In this document: positions 1 to 7,806 of the stretch, piece after piece
How the letters are laid out: each line of letters begins with the position of its first letter
Position numbering within the stretch: the stretch's first letter is position 1
Assembly: GCA_021166835.1 (NCBI GenBank)
Contig: JAJPEN010000025.1
Coordinates: forward strand, 1-38,934
DNA: 38,934 bases
Reading direction: 5' to 3'
Origin: Burkholderiaceae bacterium
GTDB taxonomy: Bacteria > Pseudomonadota > Gammaproteobacteria > Burkholderiales > Burkholderiaceae
Translations under genes and position numbers: made by a program
The notes under the pieces: model-generated
What the model was told of the DNA's origin: nothing
What the model saw: the letters and a program-made list of their open reading frames with translations, nothing else
The model's database searches: none

Positions 1-269
1 GCGTCGATAGCGGCCATCACGGCGGAGCGCGATTCGACGACGACATTCGACAGGCCGAGAAGGTGGTTGACCACCGAGGCGAAATCCGACGGCGAGAACT
101 CGTAGAACGCGCGCGTCACCCACTCGAGTTCCAACAGGACCGTGATCGGAACGAAGATCGAAGGTTCCTGCATGATGCTGCGCGCAACCGGCCGTTGCTT
201 GCGCGCCTCCGGATCGCCTGGGTCGTCGACGTAGAAGCGCGCGAGAACGTTCGTATCGACGCTGATCAC
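1..269 (-). CDS. vapC: VapC-type PIN-domain toxin (partial, 3' end outside window)
   Basis: Reading leftwards from a GTG at 269, about 89 codons stay open to the window edge. The protein begins VISVDTNVLARFYVDDP, the classic PIN-domain opening with the first catalytic Asp at residue 5 after a hydrophobic strand. ITVLLELEWVTR follows, supplying the second acidic position. PIN toxins are Mg2+-dependent RNases that cut tRNA or rRNA and are neutralised by the antitoxin encoded just upstream. The GTG start overlaps the antitoxin stop by four bases (GTGA, 266-269), a standard translational-coupling arrangement. The C-terminal acidic residues lie outside the window, so integrity cannot be judged. 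The family call is confident; the RNA target is unknown. Confidence 0.85.
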   Translation of the reverse strand, partial: MISVDTNVLARFYVDDPGDPEARKQRPVARSIMQEPSIFVPITVLLELEWVTRAFYEFSPSDFASVVNHLLGLSNVVVESRSAVMAAID

Positions 270-517
270 TTGCCGCGCTCCCGCATCGCGGCTGCAACGT
301 CGAACTCGGACAGGCGACGCTTGCCCGGCTCGCGGACGACCAGCAGGCCATAGCCGTCTTCGAGCCGAGTAGGGGCGGAACGACGCGTTACCTCGACTCG
401 CAGGCTCTGCCCTTCGATGGTGAAGTCGAGTCGGGTGCCCGGTGCGATGCCGAGCAGTTTTCGGATTTCCGCAGGGATTACGACCTGGCCCTTTTCGGAT
501 ACGGTGGCAGTCGACAT
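266..517 (-). CDS. vapB: AbrB/MazE-like swapped-hairpin antitoxin (VapB)
   Basis: This 83-residue protein opens with TVSEKGQVVIPAEIRKLLGI, the signature of SpoVT/AbrB swapped-hairpin DNA-binding domains (about residues 4-45). The C-terminal half (LEDGYGLLVVREPGKRRLSEFDV) would be the toxin-binding tail, as in other VapB antitoxins. The gene directly precedes and overlaps the PIN toxin gene, so the two form one operon. Antitoxins of this type repress their own promoter, and a palindrome overlapping a good -10 box lies just upstream (524-547), which fits autoregulation. There is no strong Shine-Dalgarno sequence, only an AGAG-type stretch. The pair is a stand-alone module at the end of the minus-strand gene run. 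Confidence 0.88.
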   Translation of the reverse strand: MSTATVSEKGQVVIPAEIRKLLGIAPGTRLDFTIEGQSLRVEVTRRSAPTRLEDGYGLLVVREPGKRRLSEFDVAAAMRERGK

Positions 518-523
518 AGTCTT

Positions 524-547
524 CTCTTACTCCGTAAGAGGATTATA
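524..547 (-). promoter_or_regulatory. vapBC promoter (-10 TATAAT) with palindromic operator
   Basis: On the minus strand a perfect TATAAT occupies 547-542, about 25 bases before the vapB ATG. Directly after it is an inverted repeat, CTCTTAC-TCC-GTAAGAG (plus strand 524-540), with 7-bp arms and a 3-base spacer. It would cover the transcription start. An AbrB-type antitoxin binding here would block its own promoter. No good -35 box is visible at 16-19 bases spacing. The palindrome and -10 are directly seen; the binding is inferred. Confidence 0.6.
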
Positions 548-595
548 GCTGCACTCGCGGACGCGGCTTTCCAGCCGTCGGGGCCGCACGCAACC

Positions 596-1291
596 CTACG
601 CCTGGGCGTAAAGCGGCAGCACCGCGCCGCTGATCTCGAGGTTGGCGGGCGAGATCAGTTGCAGCACCGCCTCGGCCGCTGCCTCGGGCGCGAGCCACTT
701 CGACGTGTCCGCGTCGGGCATCGCCCGGCGGTTGGCAGCGGTATCCAGCGTCGAAGGGGCGATCGCATTGACGAGAATGCGATCGCCCTTCAACTCCTCG
801 GCAAGCGCGAGCGTGAGCGCCGCCACCGCGGCCTTGCTCGCGGCGTAGGCCGCCATCCGCGCGCCCTTGCGCGGGTCGATTCCGGGCCGGGCCGCGACGT
901 TGACGATCCGCCCGCCGCTGCCGGTCCGGCGCATGACGCGTACCGCCGCACGCGAACACAGAAACGCGGTCAGCGCGTTCGTTTCCATCATCCGGAGGAA
1001 ATCCGAATGCGTCGTCTCGACGACGCCAGCCATCGCGAAGCCGCCGGCCAGATGCACCGAGGCCCAGAGCGGCGGCAGCGCATCGTAGAAGCGGTCGACC
1101 GCCGCCTGGTCGATCAGGTCGACGCCGCCAGTGACGTGCACGCGGCCCGGCGCGGGCGCCGGGGCGCCGGATCGACGACTCGGCAGGTGGCAGATCGCAC
1201 CCGCCTGCAGCAGTCGGCGGACCACCACCGCGCCCAGCGCGCCTTCTCCACCGGTGACGACGACGTTTCGATCGGCGAGCGGCTCCTTCAT
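596..1291 (-). CDS. SDR-family protein with atypical active site
   Basis: The 231-residue product has a short-chain dehydrogenase/reductase Rossmann fold. VVTGGEGALG near residue 10 matches the TGxxxGxG cofactor loop, and MAAYAASKAAV gives the YxxxK pair. The usual catalytic Ser about 13 residues before the Tyr is replaced: the segment reads NVAARPGID where active members have N-x-S-S. It may therefore bind NAD(P)H without classical dehydrogenase chemistry, or use another residue. Start: an ATG at 1300 overlaps the DUF1345 stop (ATGA), but GGAGG touches it directly. The ATG at 1291 is 9 bases from GGAGG and is preferred. It is the last gene of the long minus-strand run. Confidence 0.8.
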   Translation of the reverse strand: MKEPLADRNVVVTGGEGALGAVVVRRLLQAGAICHLPSRRSGAPAPAPGRVHVTGGVDLIDQAAVDRFYDALPPLWASVHLAGGFAMAGVVETTHSDFLRMMETNALTAFLCSRAAVRVMRRTGSGGRIVNVAARPGIDPRKGARMAAYAASKAAVAALTLALAEELKGDRILVNAIAPSTLDTAANRRAMPDADTSKWLAPEAAAEAVLQLISPANLEISGAVLPLYAQA

Positions 1292-1296
1292 CGGGA

Positions 1297-1980
1297 TCAT
1301 CCTCCGAGGCTGACCGCAAGGTTCACCGCGGCAGCCAGGATCACCGTATTGAAGAAGAAGGACGAGATCGAGTGCACGGTCGCGATGCGCCGCATGCGCG
1401 TCGAAGCGATGCCGGTATCGGAGGTCTGCGACGTCATGCCGATGGTCGCGGAAAAATAGAGGAAATCCCACCCTTCCGGCTTGTCTTCCCCGGGGAACAG
1501 CAGCCCGCGGGCGGGAACGCTACGCTGCTGCGAGCCTTCGCGGGAATCCCCGCCGTCGTCGTCCATCCCGTCGTCCATCCAGTAGGCGTGCGCATAGTGC
1601 AGCGCGAACATCGCATGGATCGTAAACCAGCCGAGCGGCAATGACATCGAGGAAAGAAGCAGTTCCATCGGGTGCGGATCGCCCTTGCCGTTGATGAGCT
1701 GGAAGAGCGACGCGACGGCGACGCAGACCACCAGGAACGTCACGACGAAGATCACGTGCACGGGCAGGTCGGCGGCGCTGGCGTTCCGGCTCAGATAGTC
1801 GCTGGTCAGTTGCGGCATCTGGTTCAGCACGAGCGCGAGGTAAGTGGCGAAGAAAGCATTCGCGCCGAGGGAATAGGCGATCCTCGCGTGCAGGAACAGC
1901 GCAACGGCAAGCGCCGTCGCGCCGATGCACGCGGCAACGATGAAGGGAAGATGTCGGTGCGTCTCAACCCGCCTTCGCAT
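1297..1980 (-). CDS. DUF1345 family membrane protein
   Basis: This 227-residue polytopic membrane protein has hydrophobic segments near residues 12-30, 38-52, 74-95, 108-130 and 205-225. The C-terminal half carries the pattern I recall for DUF1345 (YFSATIGMTSQTSD, then FFFNTVILAAAVN). The function of the family is unknown to me. A hydrophilic, acidic loop (DDGMDDDGGDSREGS, about residues 135-150) is a local peculiarity. The gene overlaps the end of the upstream AhpD-like gene by 17 bases and runs into the downstream SDR gene, so co-translation is likely. The ATG at 1980 is the first in frame. Confidence 0.75.
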   Translation of the reverse strand: MRRRVETHRHLPFIVAACIGATALAVALFLHARIAYSLGANAFFATYLALVLNQMPQLTSDYLSRNASAADLPVHVIFVVTFLVVCVAVASLFQLINGKGDPHPMELLLSSMSLPLGWFTIHAMFALHYAHAYWMDDGMDDDGGDSREGSQQRSVPARGLLFPGEDKPEGWDFLYFSATIGMTSQTSDTGIASTRMRRIATVHSISSFFFNTVILAAAVNLAVSLGG

Positions 1981-2434
1981 GCGGACTGACGTAGTCGCCC
2001 ACCTTCGTGCGGAAGGCGACGTTCATCCGGTTCCAGCCGTTGATCGCGACGATCGCCAGGGTCAGGTCGACCAGCGCCTTCTCGTCAAAATGCGCGCGCG
2101 CCTGCTCGTACACCTCGTCGGATACGTCGTGCGTGCCGGCGATCAGCGTGACGGCTTCGGTCCACGCGAGCGCTGCGCGCTCGCGCTCGGTGTAGCACGG
2201 CGCTTCGCGCCACACCGGCAGCAGGTACAGGCGCTGCTCGGTCTCGCCTCGTGCGCGCGCGTCCTTCGTGTGCATGTCGAGGCACCAGGCGCAGCCGTTG
2301 ATCTGCGAGGCGCGCGACTTCACCAGTTCGAGCAGCGATTCCTCCAGGCCGCTCCTGTGGACCTGGTGCTCGGTGTGGAGCATTGCGTTGAACGCGGCGG
2401 GCGACGCCTGCTTGTAGTCCAGACGTTGTTGCAT
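1964..2434 (-). CDS. AhpD-like / carboxymuconolactone decarboxylase-family protein
   Basis: The 156-residue product carries the peroxidase-type CMD motif NGCAWCLDMHTKDAR, with Cys48, Cys51 and His55 in the CxxC-x3-H arrangement of AhpD-type alkylhydroperoxidases. In AhpD this CxxC reduces peroxiredoxin. Many stand-alone homologues are only loosely linked to oxidative stress. The chosen ATG at 2434 has a GGAGG Shine-Dalgarno sequence 6 bases upstream. A longer in-frame reading upstream is only the shadow of the neighbouring gene. It sits 16 bases after the PEP mutase-family gene and overlaps the DUF1345 gene, so all three are probably one transcript. The substrate is unknown. Confidence 0.88.
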   Translation of the reverse strand: MQQRLDYKQASPAAFNAMLHTEHQVHRSGLEESLLELVKSRASQINGCAWCLDMHTKDARARGETEQRLYLLPVWREAPCYTERERAALAWTEAVTLIAGTHDVSDEVYEQARAHFDEKALVDLTLAIVAINGWNRMNVAFRTKVGDYVSPHAKAG

Positions 2435-2450
2435 CGAGTACCTCCTGTGT

Positions 2451-3287
2451 TCACGATTTCGGGAACAGTCGCTGCAGATCCGGATAGCCGAAGCCGGCAT
2501 CGAGAGGATCGAAGCGTCCGCTGTCGCGCCACTCCCGCGCCGCCTCGCGCGCGCTCGACAATGCGAGCATCGCCAGGCGGGTGGCGGCGCTGACCCGGGC
2601 CACGCCGAGGCGGCCGAGCGTCGCCACGTCCGGCGTTCCGGGCCACACGCCGACGTTGATCGGCGCATCGAGTTCCGCGCACAACCGCGCGATCGTGCCC
2701 TGGTCGGCGAGTGCGATCGGATAGACGCAGTCGGCGCCTGCGGCAAGATACGCGCGCGCGCGACGCAGCGCCTCGTCGAAACGCTCGGCGACCCCGGCTT
2801 CGCCGCCGATGACCCACGCATCGACGCGCGCATTGACGACGATCGGCACGCCCGCATCGCGTGCGGCCTGGCGCGCGGCCGCGATTCGCTGCGCGGCGTC
2901 GTCGATCTCCCGCAGGCGCTCGTGCCGGATGCCGTCTTCGAGGTTGATGCCAACGGCGCCGGCATCGATCACCGCGCGTACGCTGTCCGCCACCGCGGCG
3001 GGCGACTCCCCGTAGCCCGCTTCGAAATCGACACTGACGGGCAGCGACACGACGCGCACGATGCGACGGATCGCGTGAATCACCTCTTCGAGCGGCGCAT
3101 GCTCGCCGTCGGCGTATCCGAGCGACCAGGCGACGCCGCCGCTGGTGGTCGCGATCGCGTCGAAGCCCAGGTCTTCGAAGACGCGGGCGCTGCCGGCATC
3201 CCATGCATTGGGAAGCAGCAGCACCCGTCTGCGATCGTGCAGCGCGCGGAAGCGCTGCGCCCGCTCGATCTGCACGTGCTTGTCCAT
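2451..3287 (-). CDS. Isocitrate lyase/PEP mutase-family enzyme
   Basis: The 278-residue protein has the alpha/beta-barrel features of the PEP mutase/isocitrate lyase superfamily. LPNAWDAGSARVFEDLG (Asp30), TTSGGVAWSLGYADGE, VSVDFEAGYG (Asp87, Glu89) and GINLEDG (Glu117) give the Mg2+-binding acidic cluster. Members cleave or form C-C or C-P bonds next to a carboxylate, for example 2-methylisocitrate lyase, oxaloacetate decarboxylase or PEP mutase. The isocitrate lyase KKCGH loop is absent, so this is one of the short family members of uncertain substrate. The ATG at 3287 gives the conserved N-terminus (QRFRALHDRRRVLLLPNAWD); upstream codons look like non-coding extension. Confidence 0.85.
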   Translation of the reverse strand: MDKHVQIERAQRFRALHDRRRVLLLPNAWDAGSARVFEDLGFDAIATTSGGVAWSLGYADGEHAPLEEVIHAIRRIVRVVSLPVSVDFEAGYGESPAAVADSVRAVIDAGAVGINLEDGIRHERLREIDDAAQRIAAARQAARDAGVPIVVNARVDAWVIGGEAGVAERFDEALRRARAYLAAGADCVYPIALADQGTIARLCAELDAPINVGVWPGTPDVATLGRLGVARVSAATRLAMLALSSAREAAREWRDSGRFDPLDAGFGYPDLQRLFPKS

Positions 3288-3315
3288 TTCGCGCCTGTGT
3301 CGATTCGATCCGCGA

Positions 3316-3699
3316 TCAGCGCTCGACCCATTGCCGAAGCTCGATCGAGTTGCCGTCCGGGTCGCGGATCTCCGCCCGAGCATACGCCGGACGAACGAGC
3401 GGCCCCCAGGTGCATTCGACGCCCCTGGCCTTCAGCGCGTCGAGCGCTTCCTGCATGTCGTCCACCTCGAGCGCCATCATCCGGTAGCCGAGGCGCTCGC
3501 CCTCGGCGCGCGGCTGCGGCTGCGCTTCGGTAAAAGTCATGAGTTCCACCGTCGTGCCGCCGAGATCGAGATAGACGAGCTTCAGGCCCGGAACGGTGAA
3601 GCGCGAGCGCACGCTGAAGCCGAGCACCTCGGTGTAGAAGCGCACCGCGCGCTCCTCGTCGGCCGTGACGAGTTCGATGTGATCTATACGCTTGAACAC
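3316..3699 (-). CDS. VOC-family (glyoxalase/bleomycin-resistance fold) protein
   Basis: The 127-residue protein has two betaalphabetabetabeta modules typical of the vicinal oxygen chelate superfamily. Key features are FKRIDHIELVTADEERAVRFY at the N-terminus (metal-ligand His7), LDLGGTTVELM, YRMMALEVDD and the C-terminal RDPDGNSIELRQW (a Glu ligand). It resembles lactoylglutathione lyase-like proteins. Exact chemistry (glyoxalase, dioxygenase, epimerase or drug binding) cannot be read from the sequence. It starts 10 bases after the Bcr/CflA-type MFS gene and lies 28 bases before the PEP mutase-family gene. That placement next to a drug-type exporter is compatible with a detoxification role, but this is inference. 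Confidence 0.85.
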   Translation of the reverse strand: MFKRIDHIELVTADEERAVRFYTEVLGFSVRSRFTVPGLKLVYLDLGGTTVELMTFTEAQPQPRAEGERLGYRMMALEVDDMQEALDALKARGVECTWGPLVRPAYARAEIRDPDGNSIELRQWVER

Positions 3700-3709
3700 G
3701 ATGTCCCCT

Positions 3710-4924
3710 TTACGAAGAGATGCTCACGCGGCGGCCGGCATCGGCCGTGCTTCGCCGGATCACGTACGCCGCCAGGAGCAGGAACGACCCGAGCGACGCC
3801 AGCATCGCCGCGTCGCCGAAAGCGTCGGCCACCAGCGCGCCCAGCAGCGGCCCGGATGCGGCGCCGATGAAACGCATGAAATTGTAGATGCCCATCGCGG
3901 TGGCTCGATTGGCACTGAACAGGCTCACCAGCAGCGTCGATTGCGCCGGCAGGCTGGTGCCGAGCAGCACGCCGAACAGCATCATCGCAGCGGCGAGCAG
4001 CCACAGGGTGAGCGTTCCGGTGAGGACGAGCAGCCACAGCGCCAGCACGGTGGCGGCGATCGCCCATGAGCCGATGCCGATGATCCGCTCGCTCGGCCAA
4101 TGGGAAAGCCAGCGCCTGGCGACGCCGATGCCGACGAGGATGCCCGCCGTCAGCGGCACGAACGCGAGCCCCTTCTGCGCGGTCGACAGGCCGAAGCGTT
4201 CGACGAGCAGCGGCAGGAACACGAGGAACACGTAGTAGCCGTAGAACTGCCCGAAGCCGAGGAGGAGGATCGCGCGTGCGGCGCGGTCGCGCACGACGCT
4301 GCGCACGCGTTCGAGGGTGATGCTGCCGGCGTCGCCGCCGTGGTGCAGCGTCTCGGGCACGACGGCCCGGTCGTAGAGCAAGACGACCATGCCGGCGACG
4401 ATCAGCACGCCGAAGGCCCATTGCCAATGCAGGTAACCGGCGACGAAGCCGCCGATCACCGGGCCGAACACCGGCCCGAGGAAGACGACGAGCTGGTTCG
4501 CGCTCATCGCGTGCTGCCGCTGCGCAGGCGCGTAGACGTCGCCGATCACGGTGGCTGCGATCACCGACCCGGTGCTGATGCCGCAGGCCTGGACGATTCG
4601 TCCGACGAGGAACAGCGCGTAGGAAGGCGCGAGCAGGCACAGCAGTGAACCGGCGACGAAAAGCGCCAGTCCGGAAAGCAGCACCGCCCGCCGCCCGCGG
4701 CTGTCGGCCAGCGGCCCCCAGACGAAGCTGCTGATCGCGAAGATGATCGAGTACACCGAGATGGTCAGGTTGACCATCAGCGTGCTCGCCTGCAGCTCGG
4801 CGCCGATCTCGACGAGGCTCGGCACGTACACCGTCTGCGTGAAGGGCCCGAGGAATGCGGCGGCCGACACGCCGAGCAGGATCCGGGCGCGTGCGCGCTC
4901 GTCCAGGTCAGCGCGTGCGCGCAC
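3710..4924 (-). CDS. MFS transporter, Bcr/CflA drug-efflux type
   Basis: A 404-residue, about 12-helix major facilitator. Motif A-like [16 protein letters not shown] lies between helices 2 and 3, and helix 4-5 carries GRIVQACGISTGSVIAATVIGD, as in the Bcr/CflA (DHA1) family of proton-driven drug exporters. The N-terminus (ILLGVSAAAFLGPFTQTVYVPSLVEIGAEL) matches helix 1 of that family. The start overlaps the napH-like gene by 17 bases, implying one transcript. Substrate unknown. Confidence 0.88.
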   Translation of the reverse strand: MRARADLDERARARILLGVSAAAFLGPFTQTVYVPSLVEIGAELQASTLMVNLTISVYSIIFAISSFVWGPLADSRGRRAVLLSGLALFVAGSLLCLLAPSYALFLVGRIVQACGISTGSVIAATVIGDVYAPAQRQHAMSANQLVVFLGPVFGPVIGGFVAGYLHWQWAFGVLIVAGMVVLLYDRAVVPETLHHGGDAGSITLERVRSVVRDRAARAILLLGFGQFYGYYVFLVFLPLLVERFGLSTAQKGLAFVPLTAGILVGIGVARRWLSHWPSERIIGIGSWAIAATVLALWLLVLTGTLTLWLLAAAMMLFGVLLGTSLPAQSTLLVSLFSANRATAMGIYNFMRFIGAASGPLLGALVADAFGDAAMLASLGSFLLLAAYVIRRSTADAGRRVSISS

Positions 4925-5774
4925 GATCGCTCCGCCACTCCCAGTCGAACACGTTCGCCTCGCACACGTCGAGACAGCGCGCGCAGCGCGTGCAGTCGGC
5001 GCTGACGATCGTCGGCGCGCGGCCCTGCGCGGCGCCGTACAGCGCGGGAGCGATCACCTGCGGCTCGGGGCACGCACGGAAGCAGTCACCGCACTGCGTG
5101 CACGCGTCGCGGCGCGGCGCGCTCATGTGCAGCACGCTGGCCCGTCCGATGAGCCCGTAGAACGCGCCCACCGGGCACAGATGACCGCACCAGCCGCGCG
5201 GCACGACGAGCAGGTCGAACAGGAACACGGCGAGTGCAACGCCGTAGCCGCCGGCCAGGCCGAACAGCAGCGCGCGATGCAGCAGCGTGATCGGGTTGAC
5301 CGTCTCCCAGGCGACGCTGCCCAGCAGCGCCGATATCGCCAGCGAGAAAGCGAGCACCGCGTAGCGCAGACGCCGGTCGGGCCGGCGATTGCCCAGCAGG
5401 CTCGGCAGCCGCAGCATCGTACGCAGCCACGCGGCGAGGTCGGTCACCGGATTGATCGGGCAGACCCAGGCGCAGAACGAGCGGCCGCCGGTCAAGACGT
5501 AGAACGCCGCGACCAGAGCCGCTCCGACCAGTGCGCTCCAGGCCAGCGATCGATGCGCGAGCAGCGCCTGCAGCGCGACGAACGGGTCGGTCAGCGGCAG
5601 CACGCCGAACCATTCGCTCGAAGCGAGCGTGCCGCGGGCCACCCACAGCCCGGCCCAGGGTCCGGCCAGGAAGGCGGCGAGCGCCAGCACCTGCACGACG
5701 CGGCGCGCGATCAGCCAGCGGCTGCGATGCAGGCTCGCGGCATGCACGGCGGCAGGTCGCTCAACGCTGCGCAA
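4908..5774 (-). CDS. napH: NapH-like membrane ferredoxin (4Fe-4S)
   Basis: The 288-residue integral membrane protein has about four transmembrane segments. It carries the two cytoplasmic loop motifs of NapH, FCAWVCPINPVTD (near residue 100) and WCGHLCPVGAFYG (near 197). Two C-terminal [4Fe-4S] clusters follow, CTQCGDCFRACPEP and CTRCARCLDVCEANVFD. NapH works with NapG to pass electrons from quinol to periplasmic nitrate reductase. Here no napA, napB, napC, napD or napF occurs in the window, so the electron acceptor is unclear. The start overlaps the napG-like stop by 14 bases. The gene symbol reflects family resemblance, not proven function. Confidence 0.85.
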   Translation of the reverse strand: MRSVERPAAVHAASLHRSRWLIARRVVQVLALAAFLAGPWAGLWVARGTLASSEWFGVLPLTDPFVALQALLAHRSLAWSALVGAALVAAFYVLTGGRSFCAWVCPINPVTDLAAWLRTMLRLPSLLGNRRPDRRLRYAVLAFSLAISALLGSVAWETVNPITLLHRALLFGLAGGYGVALAVFLFDLLVVPRGWCGHLCPVGAFYGLIGRASVLHMSAPRRDACTQCGDCFRACPEPQVIAPALYGAAQGRAPTIVSADCTRCARCLDVCEANVFDWEWRSDRARTR

Positions 5775-6378
5775 CGTGGTTGGCCCGTACCGTGATGGCG
5801 GCCTCGCCGTCGAGGACGCAGGCCTGCTCGCACAGGCCGCAACCGGTGCAGCGATCGGGATCGACGACGGGCCGGATCAGGCCGCCCCCGGCGGTGCGGC
5901 CCTGCTGCATGCGGATCGCCTCCCCCTTGACCGGGCAGGCCTGGAAGCAGGCGTGGCAGTAAGCCGCGCCGCTGTAGCTCAGGCAGCGCTTCGGATCGCT
6001 GAGGTCGGCCACGCCCATGCGCGCTTCGCGCACGTCGACGAGCGAAGGAACGAGCGCGCCGCTCGGACAGGCCGGCACGCAGGGAATGTCCTCGCACATC
6101 CGGCACGCCTGCTCGCGAGCGACGAAATAGGGCGTTCCCGCCGGAACGCGCTCCCCGAGATCGGCCAGGCGCAGCACGTCGTAGGGACAGGCGCGCACGC
6201 AAAGTCCGCAGCGCACGCAGGCGTCGAGGAATTCCACTTCGGCGAGCGCGCCCGGTGGGCGAATGCGATCCGCGGGCGGCGGCGACGAGCGTTCGCCGCG
6301 AACCCGGCCGGCGAGCAGCGCGGTCGTCGCACCGAGCGCGAGCGCGCTCGACAACGCCTTGCGACGCGAAATGCGCAC
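5761..6378 (-). CDS. napG: NapG-like periplasmic ferredoxin with Tat signal
   Basis: The 205-residue protein starts MRISRRKALSSALALGATTALLAG, a twin-arginine signal (SRRKAL). Four Cys clusters of the NapG type follow: CVRCGLCVRACPYDVL, CRMCEDIPCVPACPSGAL, CLSYSGAAYCHACFQACPVKG and CTGCGLCEQACVLDGEAA. These would hold four [4Fe-4S] centres in the periplasm. It pairs with the overlapping napH-like gene as a quinol-linked electron-transfer module. The flanking genes are two MFS exporters rather than nitrate reductase genes, which is unusual. An electron-donor role for some enzyme encoded elsewhere is inferred. Confidence 0.87.
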   Translation of the reverse strand: MRISRRKALSSALALGATTALLAGRVRGERSSPPPADRIRPPGALAEVEFLDACVRCGLCVRACPYDVLRLADLGERVPAGTPYFVAREQACRMCEDIPCVPACPSGALVPSLVDVREARMGVADLSDPKRCLSYSGAAYCHACFQACPVKGEAIRMQQGRTAGGGLIRPVVDPDRCTGCGLCEQACVLDGEAAITVRANHVAQR

Positions 6379-6414
6379 GTTCCTCCCTTCAGCGGACGTT
6401 CCGCTCGAACCGGT

Positions 6415-7806
6415 TTACCACGAACCGTGGTGCTCGGGAACGCGCCGTATCAACGGCAACGCGGCCACCAGCAGCACGGCCGCGATCGCGTAGACGCGCG
6501 CCTGCACGTCGCCGGGAGCTGCGGCGCTGGCGAGGATCGCGGTAACGACCGACACCGTGCTGATCGACCCGACCTGCAGCGACGCGGTGCGCAGCGCGGC
6601 GAGGATCGATGAATGCTCGGGCGCGAGTTGCAGCCCGGCGTTGCGGCTGGCCGGGTTGATCGATCCGCGCCCGGCACCGACGACGAAGGCCGCACCGGCC
6701 AGCCACGCGTACGGCGGGACGCCGGCCACCGGGGCGACAGCGAGCAGCAGCATTCCCGTCGTGATCGCGATGCCGCCCGCGTACAGCGGCAGGCGATGAC
6801 CGGTACGACGCAGCAGCAACGCCGCGAGCACCGAAAAGAGGATTGCCGCGACACCCTGCGCGATCAGCAGCGTCGCGGCGCCGAGCGCGTCGATCCCGTA
6901 GCGGTTCGTCGCGTACAGCGGCACGAGGACCATGATTCCGGTCGTGACGCCGCCGTAGAGCGTGTTGACGAGGTTCACCGCCCCGAAGCCGCGTCCGTGG
7001 ATCAGGCGCGGCGCGATGAACGGATGCGCGGTTCGCTCGACGTGCTGGAAGAACCGCCACATCGCGGCGATCGCGACCAGCCCCGGCGCGACGAAGGAGA
7101 GAGACGACGGCTGCGCGCCCGGCTCGCCCAGGTAGCTGACGGCGAGCATTCCCGCCAGCAGGCCCACGCCGAGCAGCGCCATGCCGACGGCGTCCATCGG
7201 CACGCGCGCCTGCTTCGCCTTCGGTCGATCGTGCGGCACGTAGCGCCAGGCCAGCGCGATGACGACGATGCCGATCGGCACGTTGACGAAGAACACGGCC
7301 CGCCAGCTCCAGTACGTCACGAACAGGCCGCCGAACACCGGACCGATCATCGCGCCGATCGGGAAAATGCTGCCGAACAGGCTCACGGCGCGATCGCGCT
7401 GGTCGCCGAAATGATCGACGACGATACCGGTCGCCGACGGCGTGAACCCGGCGCCGCCGGCCGCCTGCAACGCCCGCAAGGCGATGAGCACGAAGATGTC
7501 GTCGGCCAGGCCGCAGCACAGCGAGGCGGCGGTGAACGCGAACACCGAGCCGATGAACACGCGGCGCCGGCCGTATCGCTCGGCGAGCTTGCCGCTCACC
7601 GGCAGCATCAGCACGAAGCCGAGCGAATAGGCCGTGATGGTCCATCCGGCCCAGTTGATCGACGTGTCGAGGCCGTGCTGCAGCGAGTCGAGCGCGGTCG
7701 CGACGATCGTCGAGTCGACCGACATCATCAGCAGCGCGAAGGCGACGATCGCGAATACCAGTACGCGACGCACGGGACGCGCTTCGGCGCCGGCATCGGC
7801 CGTCAT
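6415..7806 (-). CDS. MFS transporter, DHA2 (14-helix) drug-efflux type
   Basis: The 463-residue protein opens with VLVFAIVAFALLMMSVDSTIVATALDSL, the helix 1 signature (D-x-T-I-V-x-x-A-L) of the DHA2 family. SGKLAERYGRRRVFIGSV is the loop 2-3 motif, and SGKL and GPVFGGLFV match EmrB/QacA-type antiporter regions. Such pumps export hydrophobic drugs or toxic metabolites in exchange for protons. Its ATG lies directly after the stop of the upstream zinc-ribbon membrane gene (7806/7807). A 36-base gap precedes the napG-like gene. No periplasmic EmrA-type adaptor is present, so it may act alone. Substrate unknown. Confidence 0.9.
   Translation of the reverse strand: MTADAGAEARPVRRVLVFAIVAFALLMMSVDSTIVATALDSLQHGLDTSINWAGWTITAYSLGFVLMLPVSGKLAERYGRRRVFIGSVFAFTAASLCCGLADDIFVLIALRALQAAGGAGFTPSATGIVVDHFGDQRDRAVSLFGSIFPIGAMIGPVFGGLFVTYWSWRAVFFVNVPIGIVVIALAWRYVPHDRPKAKQARVPMDAVGMALLGVGLLAGMLAVSYLGEPGAQPSSLSFVAPGLVAIAAMWRFFQHVERTAHPFIAPRLIHGRGFGAVNLVNTLYGGVTTGIMVLVPLYATNRYGIDALGAATLLIAQGVAAILFSVLAALLLRRTGHRLPLYAGGIAITTGMLLLAVAPVAGVPPYAWLAGAAFVVGAGRGSINPASRNAGLQLAPEHSSILAALRTASLQVGSISTVSVVTAILASAAAPGDVQARVYAIAAVLLVAALPLIRRVPEHHGSW

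Noticed and set aside
2444..2457. Partial resemblance (CCTGTGTTCACGAT) to the 28-bp inverted-repeat arm
   Set aside because: Only a few bases agree after an insertion, and it lies in a ribosome-binding region, so it is not a second copy.
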